Assembly: GCA_964495885.1 (NCBI GenBank) | Contig: CAZBWO010000014.1 | Coordinates: 1 to 64,000 of the forward strand | DNA length: 64,000 nucleotides | Source: PALG01 sp964495885 | GTDB lineage: Bacteria; Bacteroidota; Bacteroidia; Flavobacteriales; Flavobacteriaceae | Direction: 5' to 3' | Shown here: positions 34,034 through 43,840 of the stretch, piece by piece | Position numbering within the stretch: the first letter of the stretch is position 1 | Layout: every line of letters starts with the position of its first letter | Notes under the pieces: generated by a model | The model's database searches: none | The model's input: only the letters and a program-made list of their open reading frames with translations | Told to the model about the DNA's origin: nothing | Made by a program: the position numbers and the translations under genes

Positions 34034-35272
34034 CTATTGCTTCAAAAATTTTAAAAGGATTTCGGGGTTTGTATTATCCCTCAAAAAATATACCCCAGTT
34101 TGTAAGTATGAAACATCTATAGTGTTGTTTTCCCTACTGGCAACTTCAAAATTACTAATACGTTGCCCTAGTAAATTATATATTTCAAATCGAAAATTAC
34201 CGTTTGATGTATTCACTATTTCCAATTGATTTCCTATAATATTTTTCCTAAGGTAAACCTCATGTTGGGTTAGTGCTTCGGAAGGTGACGAGAGCACAAT
34301 GGTTTCTTCAGTTTCCAAATCCATGATTACGGGTAAATGGTCGCTCATGTTGTACAATAAATCTCTTAACGACTGCGGAAACGTACCCGTGCAGTTGGGA
34401 TCATTGATACTCTCATTGAAGCAATTACCGTTGTTTCCGAAGGCTTTATAAGTGTCTGAAATATACTGAAGGGTAGGATTAGTTTGCATATTTTCAGACA
34501 TTAAAATAAAATCGAAACGGTCATCCAATCCGCCACCTGCACCAGCCCCAAATGGACTGGAACTCGTTCTGGTACTTTGGGTATGCACCTCTTGAAAATT
34601 AATGTTTGAACTCCACGACCCCGGTGTGTTGATAGGATCTACCATAGTTATGGCATTAGTGTTATCTAATAATTCTACATAGGCGGGTTCTGTGGAAGTA
34701 TACAGATTGAGATCACCGGCAAACAGTACAAATGCATTGGGATCAAGATTCTCCAGATCACTTGTAAACTTCTGAACCATTTGCAGCCTTTCTATTTGAT
34801 TACTTCCGCCCTGGCTTGACTTTAAATGACATACATAAAGTTCCAAAACTACTGGATTCGTTGCCATATTTTCGGTACGTAACTTTAAGGTGTAATGATT
34901 GATGTCACGAACATCTGTTGTAATTATTTGTTCATTTTCAAGGATAAACTTGTCTTTTCGAAAGAAAAGCAATTGCTGTAAATCTGAAGTACTGGATTGA
35001 TTGGGGACAAAGGTGGCACTATTGTAAAGGAATTCAGTGTCATTTAGTGAAGCATCCAAAATAAGGTTTCCACCGGCACCGCTTTCCAATTCACAAACCA
35101 TAAATAAATCGGGTTGATAAACATCTAAAATGTCCCGTAAAATTTCATCCCTGTTGGAAGGATTGGCACTTGGAAATTCCAATAGATTGTAAAACATCAC
35201 CTTGAAGGAGCTTTGAGCAGAAATTCCCAAAGACCACAACATAAAGAAATAAAAGGCGATTTTTTTCAGCAT
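34034..35272 (-). CDS. Endonuclease/exonuclease/phosphatase-family protein with T9SS sorting domain
   Basis: A 412-residue secreted protein with signal peptide MLKKIAFYFFMLWSLGISAQ. Residues about 22-320 have the EEP fold: FKVMFYNLLEFP at the start, VCELESG (metal-binding Glu), FVLFAGDLNLYTST (Asp/Asn) and NMSDHLPVIMDLE (catalytic Asp-His) at the end. Residues about 330-412 form a type A C-terminal sorting domain (FEIYNLLGQRISNFE ... GVYFLRDNTNPEILLKFLKQ), which directs T9SS export and surface attachment or release. It could be an extracellular nuclease or phosphodiesterase. It is 7 bases downstream of the LOG gene. Confidence 0.88.
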   Translation of the reverse strand: MLKKIAFYFFMLWSLGISAQSSFKVMFYNLLEFPSANPSNRDEILRDILDVYQPDLFMVCELESGAGGNLILDASLNDTEFLYNSATFVPNQSSTSDLQQLLFFRKDKFILENEQIITTDVRDINHYTLKLRTENMATNPVVLELYVCHLKSSQGGSNQIERLQMVQKFTSDLENLDPNAFVLFAGDLNLYTSTEPAYVELLDNTNAITMVDPINTPGSWSSNINFQEVHTQSTRTSSSPFGAGAGGGLDDRFDFILMSENMQTNPTLQYISDTYKAFGNNGNCFNESINDPNCTGTFPQSLRDLLYNMSDHLPVIMDLETEETIVLSSPSEALTQHEVYLRKNIIGNQLEIVNTSNGNFRFEIYNLLGQRISNFEVASRENNTIDVSYLQTGVYFLRDNTNPEILLKFLKQ

Positions 35273-35279
35273 AGGAATA

Positions 35280-35966
35280 TTAAAAGTTCGGACTTAAATT
35301 ATACTTGTTGTAGAATTGGTTTAAGATGTCTAGAACTTCATCTTCGGTATCTACCAAGTGAATTAGATTAATGTCTTCCGGACTTATATTTCCTTCTTTT
35401 ATAAGGGTATTTTTAATCCAATCCATGAGACCTCCCCAAAATTCAGTGCCTACCAAAATAAGTGGGAATCGATCAATTTTATGTGTTTGAATCAAAGTTA
35501 GGGCTTCAAAGAGTTCATCTAAAGTTCCAAAACCACCTGGCATTACTACAAATCCTTGCGAATATTTCACGAACATCACTTTTCGAACAAAGAAATAATC
35601 AAAATCTATGCTTTTATCACTATCAATGTATGCATTGTCGTGTTGTTCAAACGGTAGGTCAATATTTAGCCCTACAGAGGTTCCGCCAGCAAGGTGGGCA
35701 CCTTTGTTTCCGGCTTCCATAATCCCAGGTCCACCACCAGTGATAATTCCATAGCCATTATCGGTAATTTTTTGGGCAATACTCACGGCCAATTTATATT
35801 CTAGGTCATCTGGTTTGGTGCGTGCCGATCCAAAAATAGAAACACATGGGCCAATCCTGCTAAGTTTTTCATATCCATTCACAAACTCACCCATAATTTT
35901 AAAAATGGCCCAAGAGTCGTTGGTCTTTATTTCATTCCAGTTTTTATGCCTTTTTTCCTGTCTCAT
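35280..35966 (-). CDS. LOG-family protein (TIGR00730 type)
   Basis: A 228-residue Rossmann-like protein with the LOG signatures GGGPGIMEAGNKGA (about residues 77-90) and MPGGFGTLDELFE (about 141-153). The family includes cytokinin riboside 5'-monophosphate phosphoribohydrolases and was long misannotated as lysine decarboxylase. In a bacterium it more likely hydrolyses purine nucleoside monophosphates to base and ribose phosphate. It follows uvrA by 10 bases on the same strand. No signal peptide, so cytoplasmic. Confidence 0.9.
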   Translation of the reverse strand: MRQEKRHKNWNEIKTNDSWAIFKIMGEFVNGYEKLSRIGPCVSIFGSARTKPDDLEYKLAVSIAQKITDNGYGIITGGGPGIMEAGNKGAHLAGGTSVGLNIDLPFEQHDNAYIDSDKSIDFDYFFVRKVMFVKYSQGFVVMPGGFGTLDELFEALTLIQTHKIDRFPLILVGTEFWGGLMDWIKNTLIKEGNISPEDINLIHLVDTEDEVLDILNQFYNKYNLSPNF

Positions 35967-35976
35967 AGCATGTTTA

Positions 35977-38808
35977 TTATGATAGTTCTTTTTTCAAAAA
36001 CCGTGCGGTATGGCTTTTATTGTTTTTAATAATGTGTTCTGGAGTGCCTTCGGCAATGACGTTTCCGCCATTCTTTCCTCCGTCTGGTCCTATGTCTATT
36101 ATATAGTCTACGGTTTTAATCACATCTAGGTTGTGTTCAATGATAAGTACCGTATTTCCTTTATCCACTAATTTATTCAGCACAATCAATAACACCCTAA
36201 TATCCTCAAAATGGAGCCCCGTGGTAGGTTCGTCCAATATATAAAAAGTATTTCCGGTATCCCTTTTGGATAGTTCTGTTGCTAATTTCACCCGTTGCGC
36301 TTCTCCTCCCGAAAGTGTAGTAGATTGTTGTCCAAGCGTGATGTAGCCCAACCCAACATCTTTGATGGTTTTTAGTTTTCGGTAGATTTTTGGAATGTGC
36401 TCAAAGAATTCACAAGACTCATTGATGGTCATTTCCAACACATCAAAAATAGATTTTCCTTTGTACCGAATCTCAAGTGTTTCTCTGTTAAACCGTTTTC
36501 CTTGGCAGGTTTCACATTCTACATAAACATCTGGCAGGAAGTTCATTTCTATCACCTTAAGTCCACCTCCTTTACAGGTTTCGCAACGTCCTCCCTTCAC
36601 ATTAAAGCTGAAACGTCCAGGTTTATAACCTCTAATTTGCGCCTCGGGTACTTTTGCAAATAGATTTCTTATTTCTGAAAATACACCGGTGTAAGTAGCT
36701 GGATTTGACCTAGGTGTACGACCAATAGGTGACTGATTGATATCAATAACCTTATCCAAATGCTTTAAGCCTTCAATTTTCTTGTAGGGCATAGGTTTTT
36801 TTACCCCGTTGAAAAAATGGGCATTTAAAATAGGGTAGAGGGTCTCATTGATTAACGTAGATTTACCACTTCCCGAAACACCTGTCACCCCTATCATGGT
36901 GCCTAGCGGAAAAGACACATCTACATTCTTGAGATTATTACCTGTTGCGCCTTGTAAGGTTAAAAAGCTTCCATTGCCTTTTCTTCGTTTCTTCGGAATG
37001 GAAATTTCACGATCCCCGTTGAGGTATTCGGCAGTTAAGGTATGATGTCGTTGAATTTCGGCTGGGGATCCTTTGGAAACAATTTCCCCACCATGCTTTC
37101 CGGCTGCAGGTCCTATATCAATCACATAGTCTGCTTTTTCAATCATTTCCTTATCATGCTCCACCACGATAACAGAATTCCCAATATCCCTCAATTTTGT
37201 AAGTGATTCTATGAGTCGTTCATTATCCCTTTGATGTAGTCCAATGCTGGGTTCATCCAAAATATATAGCACCCCCACAAGCTGTGAGCCAATTTGCGTG
37301 GCCAATCTGATGCGTTGCGCTTCCCCACCAGATAAGGATTTTGAACTTCTATTAAGGGCAAGATAGGTAAGCCCTACGTCTACCAAAAACCCAAGTCTTG
37401 ACCGTACTTCTTTAATAATTTCCGATGCAATTTTTAGTTGCGTTTCAGAAAGGTTATTCTCCAAATTCGCAAACCATTGGGTGAGCTCTTGGATGTCCAT
37501 TTCAGCTAAATCTGCAATGCTTTTGTCGTGAATCTTAAAATAAAGCGACTCTTTTCTAAGTCGGCTCCCTTCACATTCCGAACAGCTAATCTTATCCATG
37601 TAGTCCTTCGCCCAGCGTTTCAGGCTTTTGGAATCGTTGGCCTCAAAAGTATTTTGTATAAAAGTGGCTACTCCTTCAAAATCAATTTTATAATTTCGGG
37701 TAATACCCAAGGTTTTGGAAGCTACTTCAAAGGAGGTGTTTGCCCCGTTGAAAATGACTTCCTTCGCTTCCGCAGGAATACTTTCAAAAGGATCGCTTAA
37801 ACTAAATTCATATCGTTGGGCGATAAGTTCCAATTGTTTGAAAACCCAATTGCTTTTCTGAGGACCATGCGGTGCTAACGCCCCTTGTTTGATGGAAAGT
37901 TTAGGGTTTGGAACAATTTTATCCAGATTCACCTCATACAACTTCCCCAATCCTTTACAATTTGGGCACATTCCTTTGGGGGAATTAAACGAAAAATGAT
38001 TGGGTTCTGGATTGGGATAGGAAATCCCAGAAGTTGGACACATCAATGACCTACTAAAATATCGAACTTCATTTGTTTCCTGGTCTAAGACCATCAAAAC
38101 ATCATCGCCATGATACATAGCGGTAATAAGTGATTCTGAAATTCTTCGGTTATTATCAGCTTCTTCGTTAATTTTAAGTCGGTCAATGACAATTTCTATA
38201 TCGTGTGTTTTGTACCGGTCAACACGCATTCCCTTAACAATATCAAGTATCTCCCCATCAACCCTCACTTTCACAAAGCCTTGTTTGCCTATTTGTTCAA
38301 AGAGTTCTCGGTAGTGGCCTTTTCGAGAGCGGATAACGGGAGCAAGGATGCTTATTTTCCTTCCATCAAAATCTTTTAGGATAAGGGATTTTATTTGTTC
38401 GTCACTATAGCTTACCATTTTCTGCCCAGTTTTGTAGCTATAAGCATCACTGGCACGGGAAAATAACAGTCGTAAAAAGTCGTAAATTTCTGTAATGGTA
38501 CCTACGGTAGATCTAGGACTTCGGCTAGTGGTTTTTTGTTCAATGGCAATCACTGGGGAAAGCCCTTCAATTTTATCTACATCTGGGCGTTCCAAACTAC
38601 CAAGAAACTGACGCGCATAGGCAGAGAAGGTTTCGATGTATCTACGTTGTCCTTCAGCGTAAATGGTATCAAAAGCCAGGGAGGATTTTCCACTTCCGGA
38701 AAGGCCTGTTATGACAACTAATTCCTCACGGGGAATACGCACATCAATGTTCTTCAAATTGTGAACACGGGCCCCTAGGACCTCAATCACTTCGTCGGTT
38801 TTTGCCAT
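35977..38808 (-). CDS. uvrA: Excinuclease ABC subunit A
   Basis: A 943-residue DNA-damage recognition ATPase of nucleotide excision repair. Two ABC modules are present: Walker A GLSGSGKSSLAFD near residue 35 and GVSGSGKSTLINE near 640, signature motifs LSGGEAQRIRLA and LSGGEAQRVKLA, and Cys-pair zinc modules (CPNCKGLG, CSECEGSR, CETCKGGG, CETCQGKR). The ATG at 38808 is chosen: an in-frame TTG at 38817 lies inside the -7 element TACCTTTG (38815-38822), so the transcript is nearly leaderless. The LOG gene follows closely. Confidence 0.97.
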   Translation of the reverse strand: MAKTDEVIEVLGARVHNLKNIDVRIPREELVVITGLSGSGKSSLAFDTIYAEGQRRYIETFSAYARQFLGSLERPDVDKIEGLSPVIAIEQKTTSRSPRSTVGTITEIYDFLRLLFSRASDAYSYKTGQKMVSYSDEQIKSLILKDFDGRKISILAPVIRSRKGHYRELFEQIGKQGFVKVRVDGEILDIVKGMRVDRYKTHDIEIVIDRLKINEEADNNRRISESLITAMYHGDDVLMVLDQETNEVRYFSRSLMCPTSGISYPNPEPNHFSFNSPKGMCPNCKGLGKLYEVNLDKIVPNPKLSIKQGALAPHGPQKSNWVFKQLELIAQRYEFSLSDPFESIPAEAKEVIFNGANTSFEVASKTLGITRNYKIDFEGVATFIQNTFEANDSKSLKRWAKDYMDKISCSECEGSRLRKESLYFKIHDKSIADLAEMDIQELTQWFANLENNLSETQLKIASEIIKEVRSRLGFLVDVGLTYLALNRSSKSLSGGEAQRIRLATQIGSQLVGVLYILDEPSIGLHQRDNERLIESLTKLRDIGNSVIVVEHDKEMIEKADYVIDIGPAAGKHGGEIVSKGSPAEIQRHHTLTAEYLNGDREISIPKKRRKGNGSFLTLQGATGNNLKNVDVSFPLGTMIGVTGVSGSGKSTLINETLYPILNAHFFNGVKKPMPYKKIEGLKHLDKVIDINQSPIGRTPRSNPATYTGVFSEIRNLFAKVPEAQIRGYKPGRFSFNVKGGRCETCKGGGLKVIEMNFLPDVYVECETCQGKRFNRETLEIRYKGKSIFDVLEMTINESCEFFEHIPKIYRKLKTIKDVGLGYITLGQQSTTLSGGEAQRVKLATELSKRDTGNTFYILDEPTTGLHFEDIRVLLIVLNKLVDKGNTVLIIEHNLDVIKTVDYIIDIGPDGGKNGGNVIAEGTPEHIIKNNKSHTARFLKKELS

Positions 38809-38886
38809 AGTGGGCAAAGGTACTAAAAGGGAGTCAAAATTTATAATGCAATAGATGCTAAAAATTATAGCAAAGCCCCGTTTTGT

Positions 38887-39900
38887 CTAATTACTTATTT
38901 CTCTACTGATAAATTGGTAAAGGCTTGTGGCTACAAAGAAAATAATACTGGAGATGATGGAATAACTTACTACTAAAATAAGTATGGGAAGACTGAAGAA
39001 TAGATGGGCAATAGGGAGTAGCAAGCCAAAAATTACAAGAAATAAAAATATAAAATAGAGATATTTCATAATACCTGGAAGCGCACTTTCTGTTCTTCCT
39101 TGAAACTGAAAAAGTTTAGGGATGACTTCATTGCTCATGTATTCCCCCAATTTCGCCAAGAATACCTCATTGAATGAGGAATCTTGAAAAGCTTCGTTGT
39201 CTATGGTATTGGCCAGAGTCATAATTTTATCTTGATGCCTTTCAAATACGGCATTAAAATCTAAAGCGCTTTTATATTCCCCATATTTGTAACCGAAATA
39301 ATACCACAGTCCCGACCCACATTTGTGTTCAATCCATTTTGCTACAATCTCTTTAGGATAGAAATTGGGATACCGAACATTTTCTGGAACTTTCTTTTCC
39401 TTGGGATCGGTCATGAGCATCGATTTTAACTCAAGGTAGAGGTTTTCTGTATCTTCGTAAGGAGAGTGCTCTTGAAGAAATTCTATGGCCAGTTTGGATT
39501 TCCCTTTATAAAATTCCTTTACCTCAAAAAAAGTGAGTCCTGCAAACTCTTCATCTATGTATTCCTTGAGACCGGGTAACCACATTTTGGAACGAAGTAA
39601 TAGTTCTATGATACTTCTGAAATGGTGCATTTTTTGGGTAATCTTACTAAGATTATCAATTGCTGTATTCCTCGTGTTTTTGAGTCCCGAAGCAGCACTT
39701 GCAAGATAAACCATGATGATGGCAGCTAAAAAACCACTAATCCCCATAAAAATGGTTCGGGCTTCTTGCAACGTTTCGATAAAGCCTGTTTCTTCAACAG
39801 ATTTACCCCATAAAAGAAAAATAAGGGAAATACATAGAATGCCACTCAATACCAATGGAATGAGTGCATACAAATCCTTAAAGAAAGATTTCCCTTTCAA
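38887..39900 (-). CDS. Integral membrane protein, unknown function
   Basis: A 337-residue protein with two N-terminal membrane helices (about residues 13-33 and 50-70), a long soluble helical region (about 75-275) and two C-terminal hydrophobic helices (about 283-333). No catalytic motif is recognised. The start codon appears to be TTG at 39900, since an in-frame stop lies 6 bases upstream and no nearby ATG preserves the first helix. A -7-like TACTTTTG (minus strand, 39969-39976) lies upstream. It stands alone between uvrA and ggt. Confidence 0.7.
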   Translation of the reverse strand: MKGKSFFKDLYALIPLVLSGILCISLIFLLWGKSVEETGFIETLQEARTIFMGISGFLAAIIMVYLASAASGLKNTRNTAIDNLSKITQKMHHFRSIIELLLRSKMWLPGLKEYIDEEFAGLTFFEVKEFYKGKSKLAIEFLQEHSPYEDTENLYLELKSMLMTDPKEKKVPENVRYPNFYPKEIVAKWIEHKCGSGLWYYFGYKYGEYKSALDFNAVFERHQDKIMTLANTIDNEAFQDSSFNEVFLAKLGEYMSNEVIPKLFQFQGRTESALPGIMKYLYFIFLFLVIFGLLLPIAHLFFSLPILILVVSYSIISSIIFFVATSLYQFISREISN

Positions 39901-40065
39901 AAACTAACAATTAAAATTTGGTTGGTTTCCCTTAGTATCAGCCCCAACTAGCGATACTGATTCTTTTTCAAAAGTAGCGCAAAAATTGTTAAATTGTAGT
40001 ATTTTACTTACAAATCGATTAAAAGATAATTTTCCACGACAAAGGACCTTTTTACAGATATTTGG

Positions 40066-41772
40066 TTAGTATCCTACAGCCGTATCATCGCCTCTTTTAT
40101 CTGCTGCACCTTCTAAGCGCCCATCTTTAAGAATAAGAATAGCATCTACTTTTCCTAAGACCGTACTTTCTTTTTCTATGAAAGGATATCCCTTTTTTGC
40201 AAGTATTTGTAAGCTATCCTTCGCAAAAGATCCAGGCTCTAATCGGAGCGTATCTGGAATCCATTGATGATGAAAACGTGGAGCATTTACGGCATCTTGC
40301 ATGGTCATGTCATATTCGTACACATTTAAAAGGGTTTGTAATACCGAAGTGAAAATGGTAGAACCACCCGGAGTTCCCAGTACCATCCATAAATTTCCGT
40401 CTTTTTCAATAATGGTAGGCGTCATGGAACTTAACATTCTTTTCTGTGGTGCTATGGCATTAGCTTCCCCACCAATGAGCCCGAACATATTAGGCGTGCC
40501 GGGCTTTGCACTAAAGTCATCCATTTCATTGTTTAGGAAAAATCCTAGTTCCTTCACATAAACCTTACTTCCATAGGCAGCATTTAACGTTGTGGTAGTA
40601 GCTACTGCATTTCCAGAGGAATCCACTATAGAATAGTGGGTGGTTTCTGTACTTTCTGAAGGAAATATTACCCCATGGGAAAGTGTTTCAGAGGGGGTGG
40701 CGTTTTCAAAGGAAAAGTTGTCCATCCGTTGTGTCAAATAACTTTCAGAAAGTAGGCTATCTATGGGAATGTTCGTAAAGTCTGGATCACCTAGATAAAA
40801 ACTTCTATCGGCATAGGATCTTCGTTCGGCCTCGATAAGTAATTGCATGCTTTTTAAGGAATGAAAACCGTATTTCGAAAGGGGGTAGGGTTCAATCATT
40901 TTTAGCATCTGTGCCAAACAAATACCTCCGCTGGAAGGAGGCCCCATTGATATCACTTTCAGTTCTTTATAATTAAAAACGATTGGTTCACGCCATTCCG
41001 CTTCATAGGCTTTTAAATCTTCCAAGCTGATTATCCCCCCTTTCTTTTGGATTTCCTCCACCAGCATCCTAGCGGTTTCCCCTTCGTAGAATTCGGCCCT
41101 TCCGTGCATCATAATTCGCTCCAGGGTTTTTGCCAATGCTAGATTTTTTAAAGTATCTCCAGCTCTATAGGTTTGGGTGAAAATGGAACTTTCTTGGTTC
41201 ACTTCTTCAATAATCGACTTATATTTTTCAAATCTTTCCGCTTGTTGAGGGGTGATGACAAATCCTTTTTGAGCCAATTGAATCACAGGAACTAAAATTT
41301 CTTCCATAGGCAAGGAGCCTAATTTTTCATGAATAGCGAAGATTCCGGCAACGGTTCCGGGTACTCCAATAGCGAGTCCACCAATCTTACTTTTGTCTTT
41401 AAGGTACTCGCCAGTTGCATCCAAATACATATCCCTGTGGGCACTTAAGGGGGCTTTTTCCCTAAAATCAAAGCTTCCTAATTCCCCAAATTGGGTTCGG
41501 TAGACCATAAACCCACCTCCTCCTAAATTTCCCGCATATGGGTAACAGACAGCTAGGGCCATTTCAGTAGCCACCATGGCATCAAAGGCATTTCCTCCTT
41601 TTTTTAGAATTTCATTCCCAATTTTGGAGGCTTCTTCCCTTGCGGAAACCACCATGGCATTACTTGTAATTACGGCCTGTTTGGTTTCCTTCTCAATTGA
41701 TAATTGTTGCGTATTTTCTTTGCAGGAAACTATCGTTAAAAGTGATATGATGGTGAGTAGTCTAAAAATCAT
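40066..41772 (-). CDS. ggt: Gamma-glutamyltransferase, lipoprotein
   Basis: A 568-residue N-terminal-nucleophile hydrolase that transfers or hydrolyses the gamma-glutamyl group of glutathione and related peptides. The signal MIFRLLTIISLLTIVSC carries a lipobox Cys at residue 17, so it is anchored in the periplasm or outer membrane. Self-cleavage is expected before the Thr of TTHYSIVDSSGNAVA (about residue 377), and NLGGGGFMVYR and PPSSGGICLAQML are family segments. It overlaps the upstream ACP phosphodiesterase gene by 4 bases, so translation is coupled. Confidence 0.94.
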   Translation of the reverse strand: MIFRLLTIISLLTIVSCKENTQQLSIEKETKQAVITSNAMVVSAREEASKIGNEILKKGGNAFDAMVATEMALAVCYPYAGNLGGGGFMVYRTQFGELGSFDFREKAPLSAHRDMYLDATGEYLKDKSKIGGLAIGVPGTVAGIFAIHEKLGSLPMEEILVPVIQLAQKGFVITPQQAERFEKYKSIIEEVNQESSIFTQTYRAGDTLKNLALAKTLERIMMHGRAEFYEGETARMLVEEIQKKGGIISLEDLKAYEAEWREPIVFNYKELKVISMGPPSSGGICLAQMLKMIEPYPLSKYGFHSLKSMQLLIEAERRSYADRSFYLGDPDFTNIPIDSLLSESYLTQRMDNFSFENATPSETLSHGVIFPSESTETTHYSIVDSSGNAVATTTTLNAAYGSKVYVKELGFFLNNEMDDFSAKPGTPNMFGLIGGEANAIAPQKRMLSSMTPTIIEKDGNLWMVLGTPGGSTIFTSVLQTLLNVYEYDMTMQDAVNAPRFHHQWIPDTLRLEPGSFAKDSLQILAKKGYPFIEKESTVLGKVDAILILKDGRLEGAADKRGDDTAVGY

Positions 41773-42353
41773 AGTATGGTGAGTTGGTTTGCTGAAAACT
41801 CCCTTAATTCTGAAAAAAATGCCGTAAACTCATTTTCAAAGTTTGTGTAAAAGGTTTCAAGCTCTAATACAGCTAAGTTCATCTTGGATTTCCCTTTCGT
41901 TCGAACATTCATTTGTGTGAGTATTTTAGCAATTCCTTCAATGGTTTGATAACTCAACAACCAGTTGTCACTAATCATGTAGGGCATCATACGCTGAATC
42001 CTTGTAGGTAGCATTTCAAAATTTTCCCGAAGCAAAGAATAAAAATTTTGAACATAGTCTGGTAAGGGCATTGGGTGATAGTCTTTCCAATTTTTTGCTA
42101 AAAAATGGTCGTAGAGAATATCCACAATTACCCCACTGTAGTGTCCGTAGTTTTTATGGAGTCGTGCAGTACTTTGCCGAACAATAGGGTGATGGTCTGT
42201 GTAGGAGTCAATGGCACGGTGCAACAGAATTCCTTTTTGAATGGAAGCAGGGTATTTTTTGTATTTTTTTCCCTTGATGCCATCGGCTATGAAGTTTCCG
42301 ATGATGACCCCTTCGTCATTTCCGGAAAGATAGATATGTGCCAAAAAGTTCAC
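41769..42353 (-). CDS. ACP phosphodiesterase (AcpH/DUF479 family)
   Basis: A 194-residue protein of the family that removes the 4'-phosphopantetheine arm from acyl carrier protein. The N-terminus MNFLAHIYLSGNDEGVIIGNFIADGIKG and the segment KGILLHRAIDSYTDHHP (about 45-61) with its His/Asp metal residues are diagnostic. The start codon is GTG at 42353. It is divergent from glmM, with 68 bases between, and overlaps ggt by 4 bases. Confidence 0.9.
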   Translation of the reverse strand: MNFLAHIYLSGNDEGVIIGNFIADGIKGKKYKKYPASIQKGILLHRAIDSYTDHHPIVRQSTARLHKNYGHYSGVIVDILYDHFLAKNWKDYHPMPLPDYVQNFYSLLRENFEMLPTRIQRMMPYMISDNWLLSYQTIEGIAKILTQMNVRTKGKSKMNLAVLELETFYTNFENEFTAFFSELREFSANQLTIL

Positions 42354-42375
42354 GATGACAATTTACGAATTTCGG

Positions 42376-42407
42376 TTGGACAAATGCCGCTATAAAAAGT
42401 ATCTTTG
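42376..42407 (+). promoter_or_regulatory. Promoter of glmM
   Basis: TTG (42376-42378) and TATCTTTG (42400-42407) with a 21-base spacer match the Bacteroidota consensus; the -7 element ends 14 bases before the ATG. Confidence 0.65.
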
Positions 42408-42421
42408 CCAAAAGCAATTGT

Positions 42422-43807
42422 ATGACATTAATCAAATCCATTTCTGGAATCCGCGGAACCATTGGCGGCAGCCCCAATGACAATTTAACGCCTATTGATG
42501 CAGTTACTTATGCAGCAGCATACGGCACCTGGGTAAAACAACAGCGGGATAAAGAAAATTATAGAGTTGTGGTGGGTCGTGACGCCCGTATTTCAGGGGA
42601 AATGATTCAACAATTAGTGATGCAAACTTTGGTTGGACTTGGGATTCATGTAGTAGATTTAGGACTTTCCACGACTCCCACCGTAGAGATGGCGGTAGCA
42701 TTGGAACATGCCGATGGAGGAATCATTCTTACGGCAAGTCACAATCCCAAACAATGGAATGCCCTTAAACTCCTTAATGCTAAAGGAGAGTTTTTGGATG
42801 CGACTTCCGGACAGGAAATTTTGGATATTGCCCAAAGTGGGAATATGACTTTCTCCGAAGTAGATTACCTTGGGGAAATTTCAAAGAATGATGCCTACAT
42901 TGATTTGCATATTGATGAAATTCTAAATTTACCTTTGGTAAATCAAAAGGCAATTGAAAAAGAAGGATTTAAAGTGGTGGTAGATGCCGTAAATTCTACG
43001 GGAGGCATTGCTGTTCCGTTGTTATTGGAAGCCTTGGGTGTACATCCTGTTAAGTTATTTTGCACCCCAAATGGGGAATTTCCGCACAATCCAGAACCCT
43101 TAAAAGAACACTTAGGGGATTTAATGAAAAAAGTAAAGGAGGAGCATGCCGATTTTGGAATTGTGGTAGATCCAGATGTTGATAGACTTGCATTTGTTGA
43201 TGAAAATGGTGAGATGTTTGGGGAAGAATATACTCTAGTGGCTGTTACAGATTATGTATTGCGAAACACCCCAGGGAATACGGTTTCAAATATGTCTTCT
43301 TCACGAGCCTTACGTGATGTGACTTTGAAACATGGAGGTTCCTATGCCGCTAGTGCAGTAGGGGAGGTGAATGTGGTAGAGAAAATGAAAGTAACAAATG
43401 CTGTGATTGGAGGAGAGGGAAATGGAGGCATAATCTATCCTGAATTACATTACGGAAGGGATAGCTTAGTAGGAATTGCACTGTTTTTAAGTTTTTTGGC
43501 GGAAGAAAAATGTAGCGTGAGTTCGCTTCGGAAAAGATATCCTGCCTATTTCATGAGTAAAAAGAAGATTACGCTCACGCCAGAATTAGATGTAGATGGT
43601 ATTCTTAAGAAGATGGCTTCCAAATATGCTTCCGAAGAAATAAATACCTTAGACGGAGTAAAAATTGATTTTCCAGAAAATTGGGTACACCTTCGGAAAT
43701 CCAATACAGAACCTATCATAAGAATCTATACTGAAGCAACATCGCAAGAGGCGGCAGATGCCTTGGCAGATCGGTTTATTTCTGAAATCCAATCGGTTGC
43801 ACAGTAA
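42422..43807 (+). CDS. glmM: Phosphoglucosamine mutase (phosphohexomutase)
   Basis: A 461-residue phosphohexomutase that probably converts glucosamine-6-phosphate to glucosamine-1-phosphate for UDP-GlcNAc and cell-wall synthesis. The phosphoserine loop is LTASHNPKQWNALK (Ser near residue 104), the Mg-binding loop DPDVDRLAFV (about 251-260), the sugar-binding loop GGEGNGG (about 325) and the phosphate-binding loop RKSNTEPIIRIYTEA near the C-terminus. GlmM is the usual call for this family in Bacteroidota, but phosphoglucomutase or phosphomannomutase activity cannot be excluded from motifs alone. Confidence 0.9.
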   Translation: MTLIKSISGIRGTIGGSPNDNLTPIDAVTYAAAYGTWVKQQRDKENYRVVVGRDARISGEMIQQLVMQTLVGLGIHVVDLGLSTTPTVEMAVALEHADGGIILTASHNPKQWNALKLLNAKGEFLDATSGQEILDIAQSGNMTFSEVDYLGEISKNDAYIDLHIDEILNLPLVNQKAIEKEGFKVVVDAVNSTGGIAVPLLLEALGVHPVKLFCTPNGEFPHNPEPLKEHLGDLMKKVKEEHADFGIVVDPDVDRLAFVDENGEMFGEEYTLVAVTDYVLRNTPGNTVSNMSSSRALRDVTLKHGGSYAASAVGEVNVVEKMKVTNAVIGGEGNGGIIYPELHYGRDSLVGIALFLSFLAEEKCSVSSLRKRYPAYFMSKKKITLTPELDVDGILKKMASKYASEEINTLDGVKIDFPENWVHLRKSNTEPIIRIYTEATSQEAADALADRFISEIQSVAQ

Positions 43808-43824
43808 TAAAATGACTACCTTTG
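43797..43824 (+). promoter_or_regulatory. Promoter of the class V aminotransferase gene
   Basis: TTG (43797-43799) at the very end of glmM and TACCTTTG (43817-43824) with a 17-base spacer; the -7 element ends 16 bases before the GTG start. Confidence 0.55.
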
Positions 43825-43840
43825 AATAAATAGTGGTAAA

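Noticed and set aside
35280..35966. Lysine decarboxylase
   Set aside because: The PGGxGT motif marks the LOG family; the lysine decarboxylase name is an old misannotation and no PLP site is present.
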